Shown: positions 14,870 to 23,752 of the stretch, one piece after another | How positions within the stretch are numbered: position 1 is the stretch's first letter | Layout of the letters: each line of letters begins with the position of its first letter | From: Methanobacteriota archaeon | GTDB taxonomy: Archaea > Thermoplasmatota > Poseidoniia > Poseidoniales > Thalassarchaeaceae | DNA: 39,334 bases | Direction of reading: 5' to 3' | Assembly (NCBI GenBank): GCA_018650285.1 | Contig: JABIGF010000014.1 | Location: 64,683 to 104,016, forward strand | Notes under the pieces: model-generated | Told to the model about the DNA's origin: nothing | The model's input: the letters and a program-made list of their open reading frames with translations, nothing else | The model's database searches: none | Made by a program: the position numbers and the translations under genes

Positions 14870-17800
14870 TCACGATGTTGCTTCTTCTAAAATAAATCGT
14901 GATTGTTTGGCATTCCAGCCATCAGTTTGCAATTTTCTAAGTATATTGCGCTCTGTTTCTCCAGCATGTAATGCTTCACGGGTGTCTCCTAGTGACTTCT
15001 CATAATTTGCTGAATCTCTAGGTGTGAAGAGCCCTTCCCAAGTCACCGGTGCTTTCGGCTTCCTAGTTGCCCTCCCGCCACCAGTTGACTTTGTCTTCTT
15101 TGTTGAGCGTGTTTTAGCATTTGAAGGGGGTGCACCACCTGAAACTTTGCGAACCTTCCGAGTTTCTCCATCCGGAATATCATCAACTGCAACTTTGCGT
15201 CTAGTGGTTTTCGGTGAAGGCGCAGAACGACCTGGTGGACCTGCTCGTGATGGAGTGCTTGGACCTCCACCGCGACTTGGTGGACCTGCAGAGCGCCTAG
15301 ATGGGCCTCCGCCACGACTTGGTGGGCCACTTCCTCCACGTGCTGGCGGTTGGTTGGAATTACCTCCCAATCCGGAGAAGTCTTGTCGAGCCGAAGGCGC
15401 TTTCCAACTACCTCCACGAGTCGCTGGAGCTCCAGCAGCGAAAATGTCATCATCATCTTCATCGTCATCATAAAAGTCATCTTCATCATCATCATCCCAA
15501 TCATCACCGCCACGCAATACTCGAACCATCACGAGTGTCAAAATGAGAAGAAGAAGTAATCCACCACCACCCATTCCAATCATCCCCCAAGGAATTGATG
15601 TGGATTCAGTTGCACCATACCACTCATCATACCAATCACAAGAATGTAAATCGTTAGGTACAGTCATCCCAGGATGATCTGATGGGTCATACACATCGCG
15701 ATACTTTGAACAATCATTGACTTCGTTGCCTTCGCCATCAGTAACTGCTGGGCATCCCATGCCATCAATACCGTCTGCCACACCAGCAACGAGTGGACAA
15801 GCGTCACCATTATTTCCGCTCAAATTATTGCCAAAACCATCGCCATCACTATCTTGCCATTGAGTGGGGTCATTGATGAAAGCGTCTGCACCTTCTTCAA
15901 CGCCCCAGCCTGCTGCTGGGTCGGACCTACCATCACCATCACTGTCAGGGCAACCCCAACGGTCACCAATAGGTGTACCAGATGAATTGCCAGCCACATT
16001 AGTACAAGAATCGCCTTGGAAACCTGCTATTTCATTGCCAAAACCATCCATATCTAAGTCGGCCCACTGAGTTATTTCTGAAGGGAATGCGTCCACATCA
16101 TCGAAAAATCCATCACCATCTGTATCAATATCATTTCGTGGACAGCCGACTTCATCCACTTCAGCTCCATCAGGAGTTCCTGGACATTCGTCAAGGGCAT
16201 TTGAAACACTATCATTATCCTCATCCAACTGATATGTAGCACATCCAGTTACATTATCAAAATGCTCATCGATTTGGAGCGGGTCCGTATTTGAACATTC
16301 ATCATCAATATCAGGGACACCATCGTTATCGCTATCAATTGTCAACTGGTCATCACTGCAACCGTTTTCATCAACGGTTGCGCCTGCTGTTGTGTTATCA
16401 CAACGGTCAAGAGTATTGGAAACACCATCACCATCATCGTCTTTCTGATTATCAGAACAACCCTTCCATGGTCCAATAATATCTATTGTTTCACCAATTG
16501 TTGTATTAGCACATACATCTTCGTCATTGATGATTCCATCCCCATCAGAATCTTCTGCTGGTAATGGGCATCCACGGCCTCCATCTCCACTTGAATAACC
16601 AAATTGTTGAGGACAGAAATCGCCATTTGTTTGACTTGTGAAATCTCCAAAACCATCGCCATCGGAATCTCTCCACTGGTCCGGATTAGAACTATTTGAA
16701 TCTGCATTACCATTAGGATGAGCAAGTTCGGTTGAATCTGGGTCTGACCATGAATCGCCATCACTATCTAGACAACCAAGCCTATCCACTGTTGAATTAC
16801 CCCATGTTACAGGGCAATCATCTGGTGTCGTGCCACTAGGATTATCGCCATAACCATCCAAATCAGTATCGTTCCATTGAGATAGGTCTTCATCAAATGC
16901 ATCTTGCATCCAAGCACCTATAGTTGTGTTATCTCCATAACCGTCACTATCTTTGTCGTGCCACTGTTGAGAACAATTTGTCAAATCGTCGCAAGGTTCG
17001 CCAGCATTACCTGAGCCGCCAGGCCAATTATCTGCACATCCTTGATGGCCATCTGAAAGCGGAGCATGGCACTCGCTACGATTGTATACCCATGTGGATT
17101 CTTGTGGTGATTGAGCAATATGAGGGTCTGACCAACCATCACCATCGGTATCTAAGCAACCACCTCTATCAAATGCTGAAAAACCAGTTAATCCAGGACA
17201 CTGGTCTCCAGACCAATCGATTCTATACCAATCTGGTGAACCGTCATTGTCAACATCAACACCGTATTGAGTTCGCAAAGTTGAATTGGCATATTCATAA
17301 TCATGATTATCCCCCCAGCCGTCATTATCCAAATCTTCCCACTGATTACCATTTAGTGGATAAATGTCACTTGAACCATCGCCACAACAATCCGGCCCAT
17401 GATTATCGAGATGTCCATCTTCGTCAGTATCTCTCTGCTGATACCAATTGATTGGGTCTTGGTCGGGTGTAGTTGTGTGAAGGCCGGCTGAACTCCATCC
17501 ATCACCATCAGGGTCATCACAGCCTTGTGTGTCAATCCATGAATTACCTTGGTCATTCAAACAATCATCAACGCTGTCAGCCCAACCGTCTAAATCTTGG
17601 TCTGAACAACCAAATGTCCCCCAACGACTACCGCGGTCAAGGAATCCTGTACCACTTGAAGGGCATTGATCGTGAACTGGGCCGTCAATGTTGTCGCCAT
17701 AGCCATCTGAATCGCCATCATTCCATTGACCGCCGACAAATGGCACATCATCCCAAGGAATAGGCACGAAGTCACGGTCCCAATCATTGTAAATCCGATA

Positions 17801-20800
17801 ACTTGTCAAACGGTTGTTTGAATTCAAATCCTCGTGGCATGCAACAATTCTAATGTTTCCAGCGCCATCTGTTTCCATATCTACGCCACAAATGTCGCCA
17901 AGTGCTGTCGCAGTGTAGACTGAATCAACTGATGCATCACCAATGATGGCAAGCGTCATTCTCTGGGTGACTCCACCATCATAAGCAACCCAATTATTAC
18001 CTTCTCTAGTAGCCCCCGCACTCAATGTTTCACTTGATGAATAACCAATCATTATTGGTGAACAAGTAGAAGTTGAAAGGTCGCAAATTTTCGCATCATT
18101 TGCCGAACCATTTTCAGTAAATAATACTGCATTATCATCGCCGCCGGCCAATATATGCGCTTTGGATGAATTTGTTGAAACAAGAGTTGTAGACATCATT
18201 GAAGTCATATTGCTGCCATTGATTGACATTACTTCAGCGGCCCCAGAAGCCGCTGCCAATGCTACCAATAGAGTCCCATCTGCTAAGCAAACAACATCAT
18301 TTTCACTCTGATGTGTCCAAATAGCAAATGATGTTGAATTACCAACATCATCAATATATCTCAAAACTGTTTGATTGCCGCCAACATCTGAAATAACCAA
18401 AACCCCAGTTCCATCAGCAAGTTGGCAACCTGAACTAGGACCAAATTCATCGCCACCAGTTAGATTAGTGCCAGTAATTGTCCAACCATTTGGTGTCCCG
18501 GTTTCATTGTAAGCCAATACACGTGATGATGAAATGCCAGCCCCAAGAGAACTATTCTCAATCAATCTTGAAGTTTGGAATCCTGAATCAGTCTCAGCCC
18601 GAACTTCAACATCCATAACCGTAGCATCACGATAAGATGTAGTAAACAACAAACTCTGCTCATCATTGATTACCAAATCAAGATCTATGCGTTCATGTGT
18701 AGCGAGTGGATGGTTCGTCGTAAGAATTGTAGAAGCACTCTGTTCAGTAAAAGCATTTGAACCATCAAGAACAATTGTCTTTCCAGAACGTGTCACAACC
18801 ATTGAAGATACTGAGGTGTCAAATAATTCAACTTTCCAATCCTCTGCGGCATTAGTCACCGCATTTGGCCTCTCCAAATGCCTAGATTCACTTCCTGAAG
18901 TAACAAAAAGATGGAAACGACCTGAGTCATCTAAATCCAAATCTAGTTTGTCAACTTGAATTGGAATATCTGTTGCTTCCCTGTTTCTCTTCTCAATTTG
19001 AACTACTGCACCGGCGGGATTTCCAGCCATGTCTTTGTCAAGAGATGTCACCAATATCTCAAATTGGCCATCGCCATCAACATCTCCTCCACCAGTAATT
19101 GTTCTACCAAGATGTTGCCCTGAAACACCTTCAATAAGCAGTGGATTTACTCCTGCCCTAAGTAATTGATTTGAATCTGCAAAGTAATATTCCACCTTTC
19201 CATTTGATGTACCCAAACCTATTGATGAAATTGCAATTTCCTCCACTCCATCATCGTTGATATCACCAATCAATGAAACTGCACTTCCTAGAATTTGACT
19301 CGATTCAGTACCAACAATTTGCATATCTGGATTACTTGGTAATCCTGCGGATGAACCAAGGACAATTGAGACTCTACCAAGTGCTGAATTATCATAGAGT
19401 GGTTCAGTGAAAGCTACGTCATCAAAGCCATCTTGATTGATATCACCTATTCCAGCAACAGCATATCCAAGTAGTGTATTTGTTGTTGTAGTCGTCCAAC
19501 GATTATCAAGCGTCATTATGCCTGTGGCTGAACCGGTATATACTCCAACTCGTCCATTACCTGTAATGTCTGAAAATGAACCTGCTGCACCTATTGCGAT
19601 ATCGTCAAAACCGTCGTCATTGGTATCACCAACTGCAGCCATTGACCAGCCTTGAATCACATCTTCCCAAGTTCCACGATTATTCCAATCTGAAGACATA
19701 CTAGGGCCATTTGCTGAACCTAAGTAAAGAAACACCTTTCCTTTTCCACCTGGTTGAGAATAACCAATTGATGCAACCAATATATCGTCAAATCCATCAT
19801 TGTTGACATCGCCAGCAGCAGAGACTGTGCCACCAAACTTGGCACCTATTCCAGTTGGCCCATCCATAAACCAATCTGAACTTGTGAAATTGCGACTACC
19901 GCCATAATAGAGGTATGCTACACCTGTTGCTCCACCAGCGCCATCAACAGCACCAACTGCACCAATCAACAAGTCATCGCAACCATCACCATTGACATCT
20001 CCGACATTTGCCATACTAGAACCGAAGTTATCGCCACCAGAGATGCCACTTAGATTTGCATCAGCAACAGCATTCAATCCTGCTGTTGAACCCCAAAAAA
20101 TGTCAATAGCGCCAATATCTGAATTTGCAGCCGGGCTACTAACTAGCAAATCATCAACACCGTCACAATCAAGATCTAAATCATTGATTGCTTGAGTAGC
20201 ATACTTGTCACCAACTGGGCCGGTGGCAATTGTTTCAATTGTTGGTGATAGTCTACCGTTCTCCTGACCTGTCAAGTCACGAAGCACGGTTACCACTGAA
20301 GAAGATGATGAAGCGTATGCATATTGCACATTTCCAGTTGAAGGGTCTTTGGCAAAAGCCATCGCCGGCCCAAGGTCTTGGCCTGCCGCTAACACAGTCA
20401 ATGTCCAATTGCCATCAGCACCCAATACCCCATGAATCATCTGAGTAGTGTCAACATTTCGATAGAAGATATTTAGAGAATCGTCTGTATCTAAATATGC
20501 ATCAAAGTCTGAACCTATTTGTGTGCCTAGTAGAACATCAGAATGAGTCCACCAAGTAGTATAAGTGGAAAGATGAAGCCCGTTATTTGAATCAAGCCAG
20601 AATACATTTTCTTCACCCTTTGAATTCAATAACAGTTTGATTTTGACAACAGTTGTCACATTTTCAACCGTTCTGATATTCCACTCTCCAGTGACTCGTT
20701 GGTATGCAACTGTCAAAAATCCTGATTCGTTGGTATATGCAAGATGCATTTTTTCCCGCTCATCAATTGCAATGGAACAGTGTTCTCCAAGTTGAGAAGC

Positions 20801-21211
20801 ACCGGATTGAACCTGAGATAATGAAGTGGAACCACCAAACTCCAATTTCGCTAACCAAACACCCCCCGTAGATTCATGCATACATCCACGGGCTCTACCA
20901 CGGTCATCCCGAGTTAGGTCAATTTGGTCAAAAGTTAGAGAAGTGTTTAGATGAGTTGTTTGCCAAACATCCATGCCACGAGTTGAATCAACCACCCAGT
21001 CCGTTGAATTGATGACCATTGTTTGGCCTGCAAATTGTTCCCCATTGCCATTACCAAATGAGGTTGAAGGTGCAACAACATCGTTTTCAGACAAGGATAT
21101 GGATTCTTGGGGTATTATTGACAGAATTGGAGTGATGACTGAAACCAGCATCAAAATTATCAATGCCGAGGGCAAAAGGAGATTGCTACTTGCTTCTCGT
21201 TCGGCCCCCAT
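14870..21211 (-). CDS. Giant 2113-residue surface protein: FG-GAP propeller, type-3-like Asp-rich repeats, membrane helix, acidic and Arg/Gly-rich cytoplasmic tail
   Basis: ATG 21211 followed by a signal helix (LLLPSALIILMLVSVITPIL). Residues about 340-720 hold FG-GAP/integrin-like repeats (DLDCDGVDDLLVSSP, GDVNGDGCDDLLIGA, GDVNNDGFDDILVAS). About 720-1130 is a mixed beta region. About 1140-1810 is a long array of thrombospondin-type-3-like units (DSDGDGFGDN, DTDGDGWSDP, paired Cys) that should bind many calcium ions and form a stiff rod. One membrane helix lies near 1870-1893 (GMIGMGGGGLLLLLILTLVM). The tail then has a poly-Asp/Glu stretch (DDWDDDDEDDFYDDDEDDDD), a Pro/Arg/Gly-rich segment with repeated PPSRGGGPS, a Lys-rich part and a short folded-looking end (TWEGLFTPRD...). 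Role: probably a cell-surface stalk; partner unknown. Confidence 0.88.
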   Translation of the reverse strand: MGAEREASSNLLLPSALIILMLVSVITPILSIIPQESISLSENDVVAPSTSFGNGNGEQFAGQTMVINSTDWVVDSTRGMDVWQTTHLNTSLTFDQIDLTRDDRGRARGCMHESTGGVWLAKLEFGGSTSLSQVQSGASQLGEHCSIAIDEREKMHLAYTNESGFLTVAYQRVTGEWNIRTVENVTTVVKIKLLLNSKGEENVFWLDSNNGLHLSTYTTWWTHSDVLLGTQIGSDFDAYLDTDDSLNIFYRNVDTTQMIHGVLGADGNWTLTVLAAGQDLGPAMAFAKDPSTGNVQYAYASSSSSVVTVLRDLTGQENGRLSPTIETIATGPVGDKYATQAINDLDLDCDGVDDLLVSSPAANSDIGAIDIFWGSTAGLNAVADANLSGISGGDNFGSSMANVGDVNGDGCDDLLIGAVGAVDGAGGATGVAYLYYGGSRNFTSSDWFMDGPTGIGAKFGGTVSAAGDVNNDGFDDILVASIGYSQPGGKGKVFLYLGSANGPSMSSDWNNRGTWEDVIQGWSMAAVGDTNDDGFDDIAIGAAGSFSDITGNGRVGVYTGSATGIMTLDNRWTTTTTNTLLGYAVAGIGDINQDGFDDVAFTEPLYDNSALGRVSIVLGSSAGLPSNPDMQIVGTESSQILGSAVSLIGDINDDGVEEIAISSIGLGTSNGKVEYYFADSNQLLRAGVNPLLIEGVSGQHLGRTITGGGDVDGDGQFEILVTSLDKDMAGNPAGAVVQIEKRNREATDIPIQVDKLDLDLDDSGRFHLFVTSGSESRHLERPNAVTNAAEDWKVELFDTSVSSMVVTRSGKTIVLDGSNAFTEQSASTILTTNHPLATHERIDLDLVINDEQSLLFTTSYRDATVMDVEVRAETDSGFQTSRLIENSSLGAGISSSRVLAYNETGTPNGWTITGTNLTGGDEFGPSSGCQLADGTGVLVISDVGGNQTVLRYIDDVGNSTSFAIWTHQSENDVVCLADGTLLVALAAASGAAEVMSINGSNMTSMMSTTLVSTNSSKAHILAGGDDNAVLFTENGSANDAKICDLSTSTCSPIMIGYSSSETLSAGATREGNNWVAYDGGVTQRMTLAIIGDASVDSVYTATALGDICGVDMETDGAGNIRIVACHEDLNSNNRLTSYRIYNDWDRDFVPIPWDDVPFVGGQWNDGDSDGYGDNIDGPVHDQCPSSGTGFLDRGSRWGTFGCSDQDLDGWADSVDDCLNDQGNSWIDTQGCDDPDGDGWSSAGLHTTTPDQDPINWYQQRDTDEDGHLDNHGPDCCGDGSSDIYPLNGNQWEDLDNDGWGDNHDYEYANSTLRTQYGVDVDNDGSPDWYRIDWSGDQCPGLTGFSAFDRGGCLDTDGDGWSDPHIAQSPQESTWVYNRSECHAPLSDGHQGCADNWPGGSGNAGEPCDDLTNCSQQWHDKDSDGYGDNTTIGAWMQDAFDEDLSQWNDTDLDGYGDNPSGTTPDDCPVTWGNSTVDRLGCLDSDGDSWSDPDSTELAHPNGNADSNSSNPDQWRDSDGDGFGDFTSQTNGDFCPQQFGYSSGDGGRGCPLPAEDSDGDGIINDEDVCANTTIGETIDIIGPWKGCSDNQKDDDGDGVSNTLDRCDNTTAGATVDENGCSDDQLTIDSDNDGVPDIDDECSNTDPLQIDEHFDNVTGCATYQLDEDNDSVSNALDECPGTPDGAEVDEVGCPRNDIDTDGDGFFDDVDAFPSEITQWADLDMDGFGNEIAGFQGDSCTNVAGNSSGTPIGDRWGCPDSDGDGRSDPAAGWGVEEGADAFINDPTQWQDSDGDGFGNNLSGNNGDACPLVAGVADGIDGMGCPAVTDGEGNEVNDCSKYRDVYDPSDHPGMTVPNDLHSCDWYDEWYGATESTSIPWGMIGMGGGGLLLLLILTLVMVRVLRGGDDWDDDDEDDFYDDDEDDDDIFAAGAPATRGGSWKAPSARQDFSGLGGNSNQPPARGGSGPPSRGGGPSRRSAGPPSRGGGPSTPSRAGPPGRSAPSPKTTRRKVAVDDIPDGETRKVRKVSGGAPPSNAKTRSTKKTKSTGGGRATRKPKAPVTWEGLFTPRDSANYEKSLGDTREALHAGETERNILRKLQTDGWNAKQSRFILEEATS

Positions 21212-21219
21212 GGGGCCGA
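21201..21219 (-). promoter_or_regulatory. Perfect hairpin whose loop is the start codon of the 2113-residue protein
   Basis: On the gene's strand the sequence is TCGGCCCC-ATG-GGGGCCGA: 8-bp G+C-rich arms with the ATG at 21211-21209 as the whole three-base loop. If transcribed with a leader, this would strongly hide the start codon. In leaderless mRNA the left arm would be absent and translation free, so promoter choice could switch expression. The structure is seen; its effect is inferred. Confidence 0.5.
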
Positions 21220-21310
21220 GGGAAAAGTCGGTGCGGTAAAAGGGTAGTCAGTAATTGATGGAACGATGTTTCGGGCAAACCGAATAAGATAGAGGCGAGT
21301 GGAGGCAAAT

Positions 21311-21937
21311 GTGAGAGCCAATCAAACACTGCTAATCGCAGCCGGAAACATTGGCTCAGAAGCCAAATTAGCAACTTCTATCGCAGAAGCGAGCAGAATT
21401 ATTGCCGTCGATGGAGGATTGTCCCATCTCAATCAACTTGGAATCTGCCCTCGAATAGTAATTGGCGACCTTGATTCTGCTGAAGCGCAACATCTTCAAT
21501 GGGCGGAAGCAAATGGCGCTGAAATTATTCATCAAAAAAATCAAGAAAATAGCGACCTATCTAAGGCGCTAAATCTCTGTTTTGAACGGCAATGGAATGA
21601 AGTCAATATTACCGGAATTGAAGGCGGTAGAATTGACCATCAACTTGGTGCAATGGCGGCTATTTCTGATGCACCTCAGAACTTGAATATCATAGCCAGT
21701 CTTACGAATGCTGAATTGATTAGAATAACAGCAAACCAAAAAATTGAAATCGATTTTTCTGGAACATTTTCACTCTTTAGTTTTGGCCAATCTATAGTGA
21801 CATTATCAGGTGCAGAATGGAATCTAGAAAATGATGTTGTGACATTCTCAACTAAAGGTATCTCAAACCAATCTGAAAACCATTTAGACATTGAAGTAAA
21901 ATCAGGAAACCCCCTCATTTTCATTGGCAATAATTGA
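21311..21937 (+). CDS. Thiamine pyrophosphokinase
   Basis: The frame can start at GTG 21299, but GTG 21311 has a perfect GGAGG five bases before it and is preferred (208 residues, MRANQTLLIAAGNIG). Transfers pyrophosphate from ATP to thiamine to make thiamine diphosphate. Family motifs are clear: IIAVDGGLSHL, IVIGDLDSAE, QENSDLSKAL and ITGIEGGRIDHQLGAM, in the usual order of the catalytic domain; a smaller beta-rich domain for thiamine follows. Length is normal for the family. It is divergent from the giant surface gene and convergent with the MerT-like gene, so its neighbours say nothing about its job. Confidence 0.93.
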   Translation: MRANQTLLIAAGNIGSEAKLATSIAEASRIIAVDGGLSHLNQLGICPRIVIGDLDSAEAQHLQWAEANGAEIIHQKNQENSDLSKALNLCFERQWNEVNITGIEGGRIDHQLGAMAAISDAPQNLNIIASLTNAELIRITANQKIEIDFSGTFSLFSFGQSIVTLSGAEWNLENDVVTFSTKGISNQSENHLDIEVKSGNPLIFIGNN

Positions 21938-21954
21938 AACATCGCTAACAATAA

Positions 21955-22383
21955 TTATTTCCAAATTGCAGACTCAGCCCAAGGCAAACCAAGAAGAATT
22001 CCAATCAATTCTAAAACAATATAATTCCATAGGAAATATATGATAAAAGTAGCAGTTAGCACTGCTAAAGTAGTATTTACTATTCGACGACGCTCTTTTT
22101 TTGCTTGGTCTATCGTACAGACTCCACGACTACGAAAGTGCATAACTAATCCTGCAACAACCATGCCCAATGCAAACAAATAGAGAATTGGTCGAGCAAT
22201 TCCAAAATATAGGTCGTTGGATAATTGGTCGGCTGCTACAATCGCTGACGAACCAGCAAATAGTACCCAAATAATACTTGGAAAACAACACATTGAGGCA
22301 GTCAGAGCCCCTAATCCTATCACCTTCCACAAGGATTTGGCATCGTCAATAATGCCCTCATCTTGAGATGATTCTTCACTCAT
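21955..22383 (-). CDS. MerT-like small membrane protein
   Basis: The frame opens at 22515, inside the upstream gene, but ATG 22383 has AGGTGG five bases before it, giving 142 residues. Three or four helices. Helix 1 carries a vicinal Cys pair followed by Pro (CCFP, Cys32-Cys33). Helices 2 and 3 follow, and the loop has RGVCTIDQ (Cys89). This order (Cys-Cys in the first helix, one Cys in the cytoplasmic loop, final helix pair) is that of MerT-type mercuric ion transporters, although the usual second loop Cys is not evident. No MerA or MerP is nearby. Metal or thiol transport is therefore possible but unproven. Third gene of the 21955-26126 operon. Confidence 0.55.
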   Translation of the reverse strand: MSEESSQDEGIIDDAKSLWKVIGLGALTASMCCFPSIIWVLFAGSSAIVAADQLSNDLYFGIARPILYLFALGMVVAGLVMHFRSRGVCTIDQAKKERRRIVNTTLAVLTATFIIYFLWNYIVLELIGILLGLPWAESAIWK

Positions 22384-22414
22384 GTCATCCACCTGAACCC
22401 TTTGATTCACAACT

Positions 22415-23752
22415 TTAGACTTCTGAATATGCAACCCACTGACCAGATACAGAATCATACCAGTCAACATTACCATCGGGATGTTGTCGCCAGTGAACTC
22501 CTGTAGGGTCGACATAAGTTGCTAGCCCATCCGCGTCTGGTTCAATTTCCATTGCAGCAGCATCTCCGAGAATTGCTTGCCCCTCATCACCACGACGATT
22601 CCACATAGCTCCACCAAATAATCCGAGTAAAATTGCTACACCTGCACCAATGATGCCCACTATCACTTGTGCTACCATAATTGATTCTCCAATGAATGGA
22701 GTTGCTTCATATTCCTCACCAAGTGAACGATCAGGCCACAAATTGTCAGGACCTGCTGCTTCCAAGACTTCAGCAGAGACTTCGCCTTGTGGTGGTAGTC
22801 GAACTAAGTTAAATGCACCCTGTGTAGATTGTCCTTCGGGTGAAGTAACTGTTACTCTAACCTTTGAAAGTCCCACTTGCCAAAGTCTACAATCTACTGT
22901 TGAAAAGCCAGGGACTACTACTTCTTCACTTCGTGGATCAGAAATATCCCACTCAATAGTCATCAATGCCATCGTAGTGCCAATTGAAGGTTCAATCGCC
23001 ACAGAACATTCACTTCCAACTTCGTCATTATCGCCTGTAACATTGAGAGTAAACATTGGTGGAGGAAGTGTGAAAATTGTGAAATCAAGGGTTGCTGATG
23101 TACTAAACCCTAGCGTGTTTCGGTAAAACATCTCCAAGTGATAATCACGCGCCGGCCAAGTTGAACAATCAATATCTGAAAGGTCACCGGGAACCAACCA
23201 AGGTGTGCCACTCAACGAAATTGTCCCTGTAGCAGAATATATGTCGCCTATCTCATCAAGGAATACCCTTTCAATCAAACAATTATCACCAAGGAATATT
23301 GTCTGTGCAGCCTCTAAATCAAAGCGCAAATATGGTGGCGTCAAACTAGCAACCAATTCAAAATCACCAAAGTCTACATTATGAATTATCATATTAGATT
23401 CGGCATCCCAGACCTTCATTCTAACCGTATATGCTCCATCCCCCCAAGCTTGGATATCCATTGAACCAAAGTATGGTGTTGTTCGATTAAATGTGAGGTT
23501 ATCCCAGAAAGTAAGAGTCATGCCAGCGTGCTCCACATCGACTTGGACTGCCGCCTCAGCATAGTGTGAAGTTGTATTCAACAAGAAAACCACGCGGAGC
23601 GTATCACGGTCGCCGTCATTGTCAAGGTCAAGCCGGTCTGCTCGATGACTATCAAGACCAATATGAGGCGCATCTTGGGCTGACACAGATGTTGCCAAAA
23701 GCGGTGCGAAAAGAAGTAGAAGAGCGAAAATTGCAATTGTTCGCTTATTCAA
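22415..23752 (-). CDS. Membrane-anchored Ig-like protein with Trp-rich cytoplasmic tail
   Basis: The frame opens at 23791, but TTG 23752 is preferred: GGTGAT precedes it, it overlaps the upstream stop by eight bases (coupled translation), and the product then begins MNKRTIAIFALLLLFAPLLATSVSA, a textbook signal peptide. The 445-residue product starts with DLDNDGDRDTLRVVF and continues as several Ig-like beta domains with scattered Cys. A membrane helix (IMVAQVIVGIIGAGVAILLGLFGG) lies near 355-380. The cytoplasmic end has VDPTGVHWRQHPDGNVDWYD followed by a final GQWVAY, a short aromatic module reminiscent of WW or DUF2510 domains. Function unknown; probable partner of the Asp-rich surface protein encoded just before it. 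Confidence 0.72.
   Translation of the reverse strand: MNKRTIAIFALLLLFAPLLATSVSAQDAPHIGLDSHRADRLDLDNDGDRDTLRVVFLLNTTSHYAEAAVQVDVEHAGMTLTFWDNLTFNRTTPYFGSMDIQAWGDGAYTVRMKVWDAESNMIIHNVDFGDFELVASLTPPYLRFDLEAAQTIFLGDNCLIERVFLDEIGDIYSATGTISLSGTPWLVPGDLSDIDCSTWPARDYHLEMFYRNTLGFSTSATLDFTIFTLPPPMFTLNVTGDNDEVGSECSVAIEPSIGTTMALMTIEWDISDPRSEEVVVPGFSTVDCRLWQVGLSKVRVTVTSPEGQSTQGAFNLVRLPPQGEVSAEVLEAAGPDNLWPDRSLGEEYEATPFIGESIMVAQVIVGIIGAGVAILLGLFGGAMWNRRGDEGQAILGDAAAMEIEPDADGLATYVDPTGVHWRQHPDGNVDWYDSVSGQWVAYSEV

Noticed and set aside
16280-17560. Open frames with His/Arg/Leu-rich products on the strand opposite the Asp-rich repeats
   Set aside because: They are shadows of GAY/GGN-rich codons of the type-3-like repeats; low-complexity His/Leu composition and no family motifs.
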